DNA of 8,091 nucleotides from Spirochaetaceae bacterium (GTDB lineage Bacteria; Spirochaetota; Spirochaetia; Treponematales; Breznakiellaceae), in the NCBI GenBank assembly GCA_031267475.1, contig JAIRZA010000192.1:1-8091 (forward strand), given 5' to 3'. The notes below the pieces were generated by a model. The model made no database searches. It had not been told where the DNA came from and saw nothing but the letters and a program-made list of their open reading frames with translations. The translations under genes and the position numbers were made by a program. This document shows positions 1 to 5,991 of the stretch, one piece after another (positions within the stretch are counted from its first letter, which is position 1; every line of letters starts with the position of its first letter).

Positions 1-182
1 TGATGCTTGCGCTGTATTTCCCGGATAAGAAGTATCAGCCGTGCATCCCGCAGGTTCCTCCGTTCCGCCCCCTCCTTCCTTGTCCACTGGCAGCAGGCTC
101 CGCTTGACACCCCTAAAAATCCGGCCATCTCCCTGATAGTGTACCGGTCCTTGTTCGCCTGCATGAACCGGTACGCCGTCAC
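1..182 (-). CDS. IS3-family transposase OrfB, N-terminal part, cut by window edge
   Basis: Sixty codons are readable from a GTG at 180-182 to the left edge without a stop. The product begins VTAYRFMQANKDRY, followed by TIREMAGFLGVSSGACCQW, which matches the N-terminal helix-turn-helix region of IS3-family OrfB proteins (usual pattern Y-x-F-I/M-x-x-N, then a LGVS-x-x-x-YYxW block). The DDE catalytic core would lie beyond the edge. AGGGAG about seven bases upstream could serve as ribosome binding site for independent initiation at GTG. The frame is already open from just downstream of a TAA near 235, so it also overlaps the end of orfA, allowing an OrfAB fusion by +1 slippage. Two cysteines (ACCQW) replace the usual tyrosines of that block. 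Confidence 0.75.
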   Translation of the reverse strand, partial: MTAYRFMQANKDRYTIREMAGFLGVSSGACCQWTRKEGAERRNLRDARLILLIREIQRKH

Positions 183-210
183 TGGGGGTCTCCCTGCGCG
201 AAGATGACTC

Positions 211-219
211 GGACTAAAG
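211..219 (-). promoter_or_regulatory. Candidate +1 frameshift site CTT-TAG-T at the orfA stop
   Basis: Read on the minus strand, OrfA ends GGA CTT TAG TCC. If the leucine tRNA slips from CUU to the overlapping UUU, translation continues AGT CCG AGT CAT in the frame of OrfB. This is the layout of the prfB (release factor 2) recoding site, CUU followed by a stop, with UAG in place of UGA. A clear stimulating Shine-Dalgarno three bases upstream, as in prfB, is not seen. The usual IS3-family mechanism is -1 slippage on an A-rich heptamer; that shift here would hit a TGA 17 codons later. Use of the site is inference. Confidence 0.4.
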
Positions 220-486
220 TCCGGCCGCTTTTTTTAGGATTTCATTCGCCGTCCTCAGCGCCTTGTTTTCCTTCCGCAGCCGGACCAGTTCCTCGTCCCG
301 CGGCCGTCCGTGTCCGGGAAATGCCGGCAGCCGGTCGCGGGAGGTTGCCTTTGACCGCTGTATCCACCGGTACAATACGTTTTCGTTGACCCCCAGGTCC
401 CGGGCTGTCTGGGTTACCGGCTTTTCCCGTTTCTCCGCCTTGAACGCCTCCGTGTACACTCGCCGCTCTTTGTTCTGTTTTCCCAT
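214..486 (-). CDS. IS3-family transposase OrfA (helix-turn-helix subunit)
   Basis: The 90-residue protein is the DNA-binding partner of an IS3-family transposase; it recognises the IS ends and forms part of the OrfAB transposase. It has the usual order: a basic start with the YTEAFK motif (residues 11-16), a helix-turn-helix with ARDLGVNENVLYRW (about 29-42), a polar linker, and a C-terminal leucine-zipper-like segment LRKENKALRTANEILKK (about 70-86). ATG at 486 is supported by AAGGAG six bases upstream. Compared with the family, about six residues normally found between FKAE and the KPVTQTARDLG stretch (the helix corresponding to AVRLVE in relatives) are missing, which suggests an in-frame deletion. 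The last codons are GGA CTT TAG, and OrfB follows in the +1 frame; see the frameshift finding. Family assignment is confident, activity is not. Confidence 0.88.
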   Translation of the reverse strand: MGKQNKERRVYTEAFKAEKREKPVTQTARDLGVNENVLYRWIQRSKATSRDRLPAFPGHGRPRDEELVRLRKENKALRTANEILKKAAGL

Positions 487-549
487 CTTCTTCTCCTTAC
501 CATTGTATTACCCGCTTATTTTTGTGTCTGCCAGATCGGGTAAGGTCCA

Positions 550-895
550 GTTATCATTTCAAAGACGTATGCAGGGAACGCAAGCTCTACCGCGAAGACG
601 GCACTATAGGCGCGGAGTTTGATATTCTGTTGGAGAACGGCGAATCTATCATGGGCGTGGAGGTGAAGGCCAAGCCGAGAGAGCAGGATATTGAGAACCA
701 TATCAAGCGGCTGGCGTTTTTGCGGAGATACAAGGACGAACTGGGCGACAAGCGCAAGAATATACACGGAGCGCTGGCCGGGGCGATAATGCCTGATAAC
801 GTGCGGCATTGCAGGCGGGGTTGTACGTGATAGAGCAGTCGGGAGATACGGTCAAGATAGAAAAGCCGCAACAAGCGCGCGTTCAGCCCCGGTGA
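550..895 (+). pseudogene. Remnant of a PD-(D/E)XK nuclease-like gene, 5' end removed by the IS and 3' end frameshifted
   Basis: The remaining coding piece starts at YHFKDVCRERKL directly at the IS end and continues with AEFDILLENG and VEVKAKPREQDIE. The spacing of the aspartate (EFD) and the ExK (EVK) fits the core of PD-(D/E)XK restriction-like nuclease folds, and the overall text resembles a conserved hypothetical family I recall from treponemes (recognition from memory, not a search). The 5' part, including the start codon, is missing. The original frame carries on to AGAIMPDNVR, then a one-base loss near 806 shifts it. Restoring one base gives ALQAGLYVIEQSGDTVKIEK and a natural stop, TGA at 893-895. 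Two independent lesions make it a pseudogene. The biochemical role of the intact family is uncertain. Confidence 0.75.
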
Positions 896-910
896 ACCGC
901 TACAAAGGCT

Positions 911-933
911 GGAGTTTCGCACAGCGAAACTCC
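911..933 (+). terminator. Perfect hairpin, terminator-like but without a clean T-run
   Basis: GGAGTTTCGC and GCGAAACTCC form a perfect 10-bp stem around a three-base loop (ACA), 16 bases after the stop of the broken nuclease gene. The following bases are acatcttcttatt, pyrimidine-rich but not a true T-tract, so intrinsic termination would be weak. It may end transcription of the pseudogene ahead of the yajC operon. Alternatively it may be one copy of a dispersed palindromic repeat. Confidence 0.45.
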
Positions 934-970
934 ACATCTTCTTATTGATGAGACTTGCGGGATGCTACCG

Positions 971-1030
971 CGTAGCGGATATGAAACCCGCTGGCGGGCG
1001 CGTAGCGGATATGAAACCCACTGGCGGGTG
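971..1030 (+). repeat. Two tandem 30-bp units, cgtagcggatatgaaaccc type
   Basis: Positions 971-1000 and 1001-1030 are direct repeats of 30 bases with only two differences, at 990/1020 (g to a) and 999/1029 (c to t). A third, partial copy of the head (gtagcgga) lies at 1036-1043, and its inverse ccgctac lies at 897-903. The two differing positions face each other in a hairpin that is complete in the second unit (1017-1021 with 1028-1032), so a G:C pair is replaced by A:T. The array fills the gap before the yajC operon and overlaps where its promoter should be. Function is unknown. Confidence 0.8.
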
Positions 1031-1083
1031 GGCTTGTAGCGGACTTACGATTTATGATAGAGTGTAAACAGTTTAATTTTTTT

Positions 1084-1090
1084 AAGGAAG
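1084..1090 (+). promoter_or_regulatory. Ribosome binding site of yajC
   Basis: AAGGAAG lies six bases before the ATG at 1097 in an otherwise T-rich stretch. It decides the yajC start in favour of 1097 over the internal ATG at residue 24, which would place the start almost at the membrane segment. Confidence 0.7.
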
Positions 1091-1096
1091 TCAATC

Positions 1097-1492
1097 ATGA
1101 AACTATTTACCCTACCCCTATTACTAGGGGCGCCCCAAGGCGCGGATGGAGCTCCCGCTAGCGGGATGGAGCAACTCATATCCTTTGCGCCGTTCATCCT
1201 AATAATCGCCATTTTTTATTTTCTAATAATACGACCACAAAATAAAAAACAAAAAGAAACACAAAAAATGCTCAGCGAACTAAAAAAAGGCGATAAAGTC
1301 GTAACCATAGGAGGCATACACGGCTCAATAGCAAGCGTAAAAGACAACTCCGTGTTGATAAAAGTAGACGACAACGTTAAAATCGAAATAAGCCGCAGCG
1401 CAGTAGCATCCATTACAAGCGCTGCGAAAGAAGAAAAGCCAGAAGCGCAAATAGAGGAAAAAAAGCCTGACACAGGCGAGACTTCATCATGA
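1097..1492 (+). CDS. yajC: Sec translocon accessory subunit YajC
   Basis: YajC is a small single-pass inner-membrane protein that associates with SecD and SecF to form the accessory complex of the SecYEG channel. The 131-residue product has one hydrophobic segment (about residues 27-46, FAPFILIIAIFYFLII). It is followed at once by the family signature RPQNKKQKE (46-54) and by GDKVVTIGGIHGSI (65-78), which leads into the small cytoplasmic beta domain. The tail after residue 109 is a Lys/Glu-rich extension. The first 23 residues (rich in G, A and P) are encoded by unusually palindromic DNA, described under findings. It is the first gene of the operon, and its TGA overlaps the secD ATG by four bases, so the two are probably translationally coupled. 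Confidence 0.95.
   Translation: MKLFTLPLLLGAPQGADGAPASGMEQLISFAPFILIIAIFYFLIIRPQNKKQKETQKMLSELKKGDKVVTIGGIHGSIASVKDNSVLIKVDDNVKIEISRSAVASITSAAKEEKPEAQIEEKKPDTGETSS
1115..1172 (+). repeat. Cluster of palindromes inside the 5' end of yajC
   Basis: Within 58 coding bases there are four self-complementary elements: CCCCTA/TAGGGG with a TTAC loop (1115-1130), the perfect palindrome GGGGCGCCCC (1127-1136), GGAGCTCC (1148-1155) and the perfect palindrome CCCGCTAGCGGG (1154-1165). A direct repeat GGATGGAGC at 1144-1152 and 1164-1172 brackets the last one. The first two are mutually exclusive hairpins because they share GGGG. CCCGCTAGCGGG differs by one base from CCCGCTGGCGGG (987-998) in the upstream tandem repeats. 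Confidence 0.7.
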
Positions 1493-3210
1493 GTAAACGG
1501 TACAGACTCGTAATAATTTTGCTAACAGCGGCAATATGCGCTGTTTTTTTAGCACCAACCGTGCGCTGGTATTTCATGATACCCGCGCAAGACAAAATCA
1601 TAGCGCTAGGCTCGCGGGAGCAGATAAAAAACTACGCCTCGCGGAAAGCCGCAGTAGACCTTGACCGCGTCATCGCCGCCGCCCGCGCCGGCGAAGGAAT
1701 ACCAGAAGGCTTAGAGTTTCTAGTTAAAGAAGCAAAAAAGATAAACAAAGCAGAAAAAGCCCCGCCCCCGGAAAAATGGGATGCATCGGCGGCGTTGCTT
1801 GTTTTCGCGGACAGGAACGAAGTCCAGAGCATTGTCGAGGACCACTACCGGAATTCCGTTTTTGCGTTAAAAAGCCTGCAAAAAAACGCCGTTCAACTCG
1901 GACTAGACCTTTCCGGCGGACTATCCATCGTCCTACAGGCGAATTTAAACGCCTACGAAGAACGAGTCGGACACCCGCTTAACGAAGAAGACCGCAACGG
2001 CGCCATCGCGCAGGCGCTTGAAGTATTAAATAACCGCATCGACCGCTTCGGACTCACCGAGCCGGTAATACGCCGGCAGGGAGTAGACCAAATATACGTA
2101 GAAATACCAGGCGCGGCAGATCCGGAACGCATCAACGACATAGTAATGGGCAAAGGCAGCCTGACCTTTCAGATGGTCGATTCCGAAGCGCTGGCCGCCT
2201 TTAGCAGCTATTATCAAAACCATCCCGGAACAACATTTGACGGGCAGGGGGAACTTACCGACCCGTCTATAATACCCGGAGACTGCGTTGTCCGCGGCGT
2301 TTATGTAAAAGACAGATACGGCATCGATGAATTTACCGGCTATACCGTAATAAAAAAAGAAGTCGCCCTTGACGGCAACCACATCAAAGACGCGCGCGCC
2401 AGCCGCGACAGCTTGGACGGCAGACCGGAAGTCAGCTTTCAACTCGATTCCGAAGGCGCGGACATATTCTACAAACTAACCTCCGCGAACATAGGCAGAC
2501 AACTTGCGACAGTCCTTGACGACCGAGTACGCTCTCAAGCCACGATTCAAAGCGCCATCAGCGATTCGGGCAGACTCACAGGCTTCAGCGCGGAAGAATC
2601 CGACAACTTAGCGATGATACTACGCTCCGCGGCGCTGCCCGTCGAGCTTGAAGTAGCGAACCAGCAAACCATAGGCGCTTCAATGGGCGAAGACACAATA
2701 TACCGCGGCTTGTACGCCCTATTAGGCGGACTCGCGGCAGTCATGGCGTTCATGCTCATTTTCTACAAAACGTCCGGCATAAACGCGGTTGTCGCGCAAA
2801 TCTTCAACATATTCATCATGTTCAGCATACTTTCCGCGTTCAATTTTACGCTGACGCTGCCCAGCGTCGCCGGATTTATTCTTACCATCGGCATGGCGGT
2901 TGACGCTAACGTAATTATTTTCGAGCGCATAAAAGAAGAACTCCTACTGAAAAAAACACGAAAAGCAGCCGTAGAAGCCGGCTTTAACAAAGCGTTCTGG
3001 GCGATAATGGACGCGAACATCACCACATTTATAGCGGCGCTGTTTTTATCGCAGCTAGGCTCCGGCCCGATTCAGGGATTTGCGGTAAGCCTTGCGATAG
3101 GCGTATTCTCGTCCGTATTCACCGCGCTGTTTGTGTCGCGTTTGATATTTGATTTTGGCACCGATGTTCTGGGCAGTAAGAAGGTTTCGATAAGCTGGAG
3201 GATAAAATAA
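1489..3210 (+). CDS. secD: Protein translocase subunit SecD
   Basis: SecD, together with SecF, uses the proton-motive force to help pull exported proteins through SecYEG to the outer face of the inner membrane. The 573-residue protein has an N-terminal membrane segment (about 7-25) and a large periplasmic part. It carries the SecD motif GLDLSGGLSIVLQ (138-150) and the P1-type stretch NNRIDRFGLTEPVIRRQG (181-198). Five membrane segments follow (about 405-425, 430-450, 455-475, 503-522, 528-552), with AVDANVIIFERIKEE at 470-484, the conserved RND-type motif. DLSGG lies about 100 residues later than in E. coli because of a charged insertion (about 33-130), a pattern I associate with spirochaete SecD. 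ATG at 1489 overlaps the yajC stop. Confidence 0.97.
   Translation: MSKRYRLVIILLTAAICAVFLAPTVRWYFMIPAQDKIIALGSREQIKNYASRKAAVDLDRVIAAARAGEGIPEGLEFLVKEAKKINKAEKAPPPEKWDASAALLVFADRNEVQSIVEDHYRNSVFALKSLQKNAVQLGLDLSGGLSIVLQANLNAYEERVGHPLNEEDRNGAIAQALEVLNNRIDRFGLTEPVIRRQGVDQIYVEIPGAADPERINDIVMGKGSLTFQMVDSEALAAFSSYYQNHPGTTFDGQGELTDPSIIPGDCVVRGVYVKDRYGIDEFTGYTVIKKEVALDGNHIKDARASRDSLDGRPEVSFQLDSEGADIFYKLTSANIGRQLATVLDDRVRSQATIQSAISDSGRLTGFSAEESDNLAMILRSAALPVELEVANQQTIGASMGEDTIYRGLYALLGGLAAVMAFMLIFYKTSGINAVVAQIFNIFIMFSILSAFNFTLTLPSVAGFILTIGMAVDANVIIFERIKEELLLKKTRKAAVEAGFNKAFWAIMDANITTFIAALFLSQLGSGPIQGFAVSLAIGVFSSVFTALFVSRLIFDFGTDVLGSKKVSISWRIK
3197..3201 (+). promoter_or_regulatory. Ribosome binding site of secF inside the end of secD
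   Basis: GGAGG lies eight bases before the secF ATG at 3210, within the last codons of secD. It is one of the clearest Shine-Dalgarno sites in the operon and supports re-initiation at the TAATG junction. Confidence 0.7.
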
Positions 3211-4469
3211 TGAAACGTATAATCCCATTTTCTAAGTTTTTCCTGCCGGCCGCAATTTTTTCATTGCTCATCGTAATAGCCGGTGTTGCTGTTTATATAG
3301 CGAAAGGCGGCTTCAATTTAGGCATTGATTTTAAGGCCGGACTAATACAAGAAGTACAGCTTGCGCCTACAGCTTTCAGCGTAACATACAGCGGTAATAA
3401 TAACGCGACAGTTTCATTCACCCGCTTAGGCATGGAACTCGTTATTTCAGGCTCCGGCACAGACGGCGCCTCTTATAGCTTTAACTTTGCCGACTACCCC
3501 ACACTGGAAAACCTTACAACAGCGCTTAGCGACGCGGTAGACGGCATAAACATAGAGGTCGCAGCTCCGTATTCTGTAAAAACCGCGTGGTTTTTACAGA
3601 ACGCGCATGGGAATCCGCAGATAAACACACAACCCTATGTAGTTCACTACCTTGAACCGGACGCCCCCCCCGTTGAACTTTCTGATGTGCGCGACAGCCT
3701 TGAGACATTCGGGGATCCCTCGGTGCAGATACTGGGAGCCCCAGCCGACCGTCATTTCTTAATCCGCATAGACGAGCGGGAGGACCCCGATCTGAACGGC
3801 TCGGATGCCGGCGTTAGCTCGGACGCCATAGTCAGCGCCCTTGAAGCCACTTTCGGGACAGGAGAAGTAGTTGTGAACCGCTCGGACTTTGTCGGTTCGC
3901 GCTTTTCAAAACAACTTGCGGATCAGGCCGTAGTGCTGATATTCCTTACACTCCTCCTCATACTGATATACGCTTCTATACGATTCAAACCGCAGTTCGC
4001 CGTCGGGGCCGTGATCGCCATCCTGCATGACGCTTTGATAATGGTCGCGTTCATTACATGGACGCGGATGGAGTTCAACACAGCTACAATAGCGGCTATA
4101 TTGACAATTTTGGGTTATTCAATAAACGACACAATAGTTGTTTTTGACCGCATACGCGAATCGCGCCGCTTGTACCCCGAAGACAGCTTTAAGAAATCAC
4201 TGAACCGCGCTATCACGGAAACATTAAGCCGCACCATAATAACAACAGTTACAACGATGCTTGCCGTGGTTTCTCTGTACATATTCACCTCAGGTTCGAT
4301 GAAAGATTTTGCCCTCGCGCTGCTCGTCGGCATGATATCCGGCGTGTACTCCACCATATTTATAGCCTGCGGCTTCTCGGTTTTCTGGGAAAACTATATT
4401 AAAAAAGAGAAACAAGGCGGCGTTAAAAAAGACCACGAGACCACGGCGGTAAAGGCCGCCGAGGCATAG
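3210..4469 (+). CDS. secF: Protein translocase subunit SecF
   Basis: SecF is the partner of SecD in the RND-like export complex. The 419-residue protein has a first membrane segment (about 11-31), then GFNLGIDFKAGL (34-45), a periplasmic region, and five membrane segments from about 238 on. The signature ILGYSINDTIVVFDRIRE is at 300-317, with the aspartate and arginine of the family in place. It is longer than E. coli SecF because of an insertion between GIDFKAGL and the P1-like domain (about 50-155). The usual second glycine of the GIDFTGG motif is an alanine here (DFKAG). The coding DNA has a run of eight C at 3664-3671. The ATG shares one base with the secD stop. Confidence 0.96.
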   Translation: MKRIIPFSKFFLPAAIFSLLIVIAGVAVYIAKGGFNLGIDFKAGLIQEVQLAPTAFSVTYSGNNNATVSFTRLGMELVISGSGTDGASYSFNFADYPTLENLTTALSDAVDGINIEVAAPYSVKTAWFLQNAHGNPQINTQPYVVHYLEPDAPPVELSDVRDSLETFGDPSVQILGAPADRHFLIRIDEREDPDLNGSDAGVSSDAIVSALEATFGTGEVVVNRSDFVGSRFSKQLADQAVVLIFLTLLLILIYASIRFKPQFAVGAVIAILHDALIMVAFITWTRMEFNTATIAAILTILGYSINDTIVVFDRIRESRRLYPEDSFKKSLNRAITETLSRTIITTVTTMLAVVSLYIFTSGSMKDFALALLVGMISGVYSTIFIACGFSVFWENYIKKEKQGGVKKDHETTAVKAAEA

Positions 4470-4474
4470 ATTTC

Positions 4475-5251
4475 GTGCGAGTTGTTATATTGGCAGGCGG
4501 GCTGGGAACCCGCCTGTCGGAGGAAACGGATATTCGACCAAAACCCATGGTGGAAATAGGAGGACGTCCTATACTCTGGCACATAATGAAGATGTACGCC
4601 CACTGGGGGTTCAACGACTTTGTTGTGTTGACAGGGTATAAGTCGCACATCATCAAAGATTTCTTCATCAACTATTATACACGCTACTCGGATATAACAG
4701 TTGATATGTTGAATAACGCCGTGGAGCTGCATAAAACCCGGACAGAACCATGGAAAGTTACCATGCTGTATACCGGACCGGATACAATGACCGGCGGCAG
4801 ACTATTGCGGGCGCGTGAATACCTTGGAAATGAACGCTTTCTTCTAACCTATGGAGACGGCGTAAGCGATGTGCCGGTGCCGGAAATAATCCGGCGGCAC
4901 GAAGAATCCGGAAAGACAGTAACATTGACAGCCGTTCAACGCGCCGGACGCTTTGGCAGCGTAGATATAGCCGCCGACGGCGCAATAAACGGCTTTGAAG
5001 AAAAACCGCGCGGAGACGGCGCATGGATAAACGGCGGTTTTTTTGTGATGGAAAACGCTGTATTTGACTATTTGAATGACGGCGATAAAACAATCCTTGA
5101 ACGGGAGCCGCTGGAAGCCCTCGCTAAAGACGGACGACTTAACGCTTACAAACACCACGGCTTTTGGAAATCTATGGACACCCTGCACGATAAAAACGAA
5201 TTAAAAGATTTGTGGCTGTCCGGAAACGCGCCGTGGGCCGTTTGGTTATAA
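4475..5251 (+). CDS. rfbF: Glucose-1-phosphate cytidylyltransferase (CDP-glucose synthase)
   Basis: The enzyme joins CTP and glucose-1-phosphate to give CDP-glucose and pyrophosphate (EC 2.7.7.33), the first step towards CDP-linked dideoxy sugars of surface glycans. The 258-residue protein has the nucleotidyltransferase fold: GGLGTRL (8-14), the KPM of the active site (23-25), YGDGVSDV (126-133), GRFG (158-161), EKP followed by INGGFFV (176-191) and the C-terminal HHGFWKSMDTLHDK (227-240), all typical of the RfbF group rather than of glucose-1-phosphate thymidylyl- or uridylyltransferases. Translation starts with GTG at 4475, five bases after the secF stop; no better start exists in the frame. 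No CDP-glucose 4,6-dehydratase is adjacent, so the next step must be encoded elsewhere or the product is used as such. Confidence 0.92.
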   Translation: MRVVILAGGLGTRLSEETDIRPKPMVEIGGRPILWHIMKMYAHWGFNDFVVLTGYKSHIIKDFFINYYTRYSDITVDMLNNAVELHKTRTEPWKVTMLYTGPDTMTGGRLLRAREYLGNERFLLTYGDGVSDVPVPEIIRRHEESGKTVTLTAVQRAGRFGSVDIAADGAINGFEEKPRGDGAWINGGFFVMENAVFDYLNDGDKTILEREPLEALAKDGRLNAYKHHGFWKSMDTLHDKNELKDLWLSGNAPWAVWL

Positions 5252-5256
5252 TCAGC

Positions 5257-5991
5257 ATGGACATCCTTGAAAAAAAATACATAGTAGCGGTTGGAGATGC
5301 CGGCGTAGACCGCAACATCAAACCCGCGGTTTTATTTGATTTTTTTCAAAGCCTCACCACAGAGCACGGCGAAGATTTAGGCCTTGGCTTAGACGCAATG
5401 CTAAAAAACGGACAAGGATGGGTGCTTTCGCGTTTTTCACTCTTAATTGAGCGCCGCCCGCGCGTCGTCGAAACACTGACAATCAGGACATGGCCGCAAG
5501 GCTTTGACAGCCTGTCATATATGCGGAACTACGACGTATTGGACGAACATGGCGAAATACTAGCGCGCGCCAGCAGCGCTTGGATTATTTTAGATATTGA
5601 GCAGCGCCGCCCGCTGAGACCCTCGGCGCTTACAATCCCAATACCAGCAAACGAAGGACGTGTTTTTTTGGAAGGCGGCGCGCGCAGCCTTGAAAAACGG
5701 GACGGCTTTGTTAAAACGATGGAACGCGCGGCCTATTATTCCGACATTGATTTTAACGGACATGTAAACAACGTCCGCTATATACAATGGGTGCAAGACG
5801 CACTCCCAAAAGACTTCCTAAAAGACACCGCCAAATTCCGAATAGATATAAATTATACCGGCGAAGTCTTGCTAGGCGATACAGTCGAAATATTTTCAGC
5901 ACAAGAGACGCCGCTAATGATTGCGATGGAAGGACGCAGACTGCCGGATAATCGAACCGCGTTCCGCGCCGAGATAAAAATTGACGGATAA
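5257..5991 (+). CDS. Acyl-ACP thioesterase (FatA/FatB-like)
   Basis: This 244-residue protein matches the bacterial acyl-[acyl-carrier-protein] thioesterases, which release free fatty acids from ACP. It shows two hot-dog halves. The first (about 1-130) includes VDRNIKPAVLFDFFQ and the WPQGFDSLSYMRNYDV strand pair. The second (about 150-244) carries YSDIDFNGHVNNVRYIQW (161-178), where Asn167 and His169 correspond to the catalytic Asn and His of the family, and NYTGEVLLGD (199-208) with the conserved Glu203. The start is placed at ATG 5257, five bases after rfbF. An ATG at 5212 would add 15 residues but lies inside rfbF and adds nothing family-like. No good Shine-Dalgarno is visible, so coupling to rfbF is likely. 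Its exact chain-length preference cannot be read from the sequence. Confidence 0.88.
   Translation: MDILEKKYIVAVGDAGVDRNIKPAVLFDFFQSLTTEHGEDLGLGLDAMLKNGQGWVLSRFSLLIERRPRVVETLTIRTWPQGFDSLSYMRNYDVLDEHGEILARASSAWIILDIEQRRPLRPSALTIPIPANEGRVFLEGGARSLEKRDGFVKTMERAAYYSDIDFNGHVNNVRYIQWVQDALPKDFLKDTAKFRIDINYTGEVLLGDTVEIFSAQETPLMIAMEGRRLPDNRTAFRAEIKIDG

Larger units (their letters stand above)
1..549 (-). mobile_element. IS3-family insertion sequence, partial, with its orfA-side end at about 549
   Basis: This is an insertion sequence with the two-gene IS3-family layout: a small helix-turn-helix OrfA followed by a DDE-type OrfB, both on the minus strand. Only the orfA side lies inside the window; orfB runs off the left edge, so the other inverted repeat and the target duplication are not visible. 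The end is placed at 549 because the inward sequence there starts TGGACCTTACCC, which resembles (from memory) the left end of IS3 itself, and because homology of the disrupted host gene resumes right after it. The boundary could be off by a few bases. OrfA seems to have lost part of its DNA-binding domain, so this copy may be inactive. Confidence 0.8.

Noticed and set aside
228..236. A7 run in orfA as the standard IS3-family -1 slippery site
   Set aside because: The -1 frame after it meets a TGA 17 codons later and does not lead to OrfB, which lies in the +1 frame.
516..937. Minus-strand frames of about 100 codons across the broken nuclease gene
   Set aside because: They are antisense to the recognisable nuclease-like text and show no motif of their own.
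1053..1058. TATGAT as the -10 box of the yajC operon promoter
   Set aside because: No hexamer resembling TTGACA lies 16-18 bases upstream; the match is too weak to list as a promoter, although the operon promoter must be somewhere upstream.
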